From Nitrososphaerota archaeon (GTDB taxonomy: Archaea > Thermoproteota > Nitrososphaeria > Nitrososphaerales > UBA57): DNA of 5,245 bases. Of this stretch, positions 4,954 to 5,245 are shown piece by piece. The position numbers and the translations under genes are program-made. The notes under the pieces were generated by a model. It did not search any database. It was not told the origin of the DNA and saw nothing but the letters and a program-made list of their open reading frames with translations. Numbering within the stretch: position 1 is the first letter of the stretch; each line of letters begins with the position of its first letter. The DNA lies in the NCBI GenBank assembly GCA_022572285.1, contig JACZWF010000115.1, positions 1 through 5,245 of the forward strand, read 5' to 3'.

Positions 4954-5245
4954 ATGTCGCGAGAGAGTGAGGATGTTCTAAAATCTCTTCCGACAGAGAG
5001 TCGTTTCTATCCGAGCTATCGCTACTTAAGTGAGGTAGAGTCTGCTAACAGATCACCAGAATCATTCTGGTCAAGTCAAGCCAAGAAACTAGATTGGTTT
5101 AGAGATTGGGAGGAGGTATTGGAATGGAACGAACCTTATGCAAGATGGTTCATAGGTGGAGCGATAAATGCGTCCTTCAACGCTCTGGACCGTCACATCC
5201 ACACTTCACGGAGAAACAAAGTCGCGTACATATGGGAAAGCGAAA
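4954..5245 (+). CDS. acs: Acetyl-CoA synthetase (AMP-forming), N-terminal part, 3'-truncated
   Basis: Cytosolic enzyme that makes acetyl-CoA from acetate, ATP and CoA through acetyl-AMP, releasing AMP and pyrophosphate. Only 97 codons (of about 630-660 in the family) are present and the frame is open to the window edge. The N-terminal acetyl-CoA synthetase domain is clear: YRYLSEVESANRSPESFW (24-41), WFRDWEEVLEWNEPYARWFIGG (50-71), then INASFNALDRHIHTSRRNKVAYIWE (73-97 region), matching the conserved W..vl.W..p...WF.gG.lN.syN.lDRH pattern. ATG 4954 is the only nearby start upstream of this homology; TATA-like elements lie 27-42 nt before it, and no obvious Shine-Dalgarno sequence is seen. The AMP-binding core and the regulatory lysine motif near the C-terminus lie outside the window. 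Propionyl-CoA synthetase or a related short-chain acyl-CoA synthetase shares this domain, so substrate is likely but not certain acetate. Confidence 0.92.
   Translation, partial: MSRESEDVLKSLPTESRFYPSYRYLSEVESANRSPESFWSSQAKKLDWFRDWEEVLEWNEPYARWFIGGAINASFNALDRHIHTSRRNKVAYIWESE

Noticed and set aside
1..5245. tRNA, rRNA, CRISPR, IS element or T-rich terminators
   Set aside because: I looked on both strands and found no cloverleaf, repeat-spacer pattern, transposase motif or convincing T-run at any gene end.

Overview
The window is probably from an archaeon, perhaps of the TACK group; the lineage guess is weak. Three things point this way. The pantothenate-pathway gene has an archaeal-style flavoprotein motif (PxMHxxMY) and no bacterial cysteine flap. 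The aldolase resembles archaeal DhnA/ADH-synthase proteins. A/T-rich TATA-like boxes sit about 25-40 nt before several starts, implying very short or absent 5' leaders. AGA/AGG and ATA codons are frequent. All recognised genes lie on the + strand, are closely spaced, and there is no RNA gene, insertion sequence or CRISPR array.

Layout: (1) 1-1043, the 3' part of coaBC (coenzyme A synthesis), cut by the left edge. (2) 1096-2423, a pair overlapping by ATGA: an unrecognised small soluble protein and an eight-helix-like membrane protein resembling ECF-transporter substrate-binding (S) subunits. (3) 2458-3477 and 3522-4352, a zinc-dependent medium-chain dehydrogenase followed by a DhnA-type class I (Schiff-base) aldolase, probably acting in one carbon-compound pathway whose substrate cannot be read from the sequence. 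(4) 4504-4893, a small GNAT acetyltransferase with a clear TATA box and an inverted repeat upstream. (5) 4954-5245, the N-terminal part of an AMP-forming acetyl-CoA synthetase, cut by the right edge.

Coenzyme A chemistry runs through the window: CoaBC makes a CoA precursor, acetyl-CoA synthetase loads acetate onto CoA, and a GNAT enzyme uses acetyl-CoA. The GNAT next to acs recalls bacterial arrangements in which a GNAT acetylates and silences Acs. No clearly new system is visible. The points most worth following are the GNAT-acs pair, the dehydrogenase-aldolase pair with a changed catalytic position, the solo S-like membrane protein with its unknown partner, and two strong inverted repeats at gene starts.
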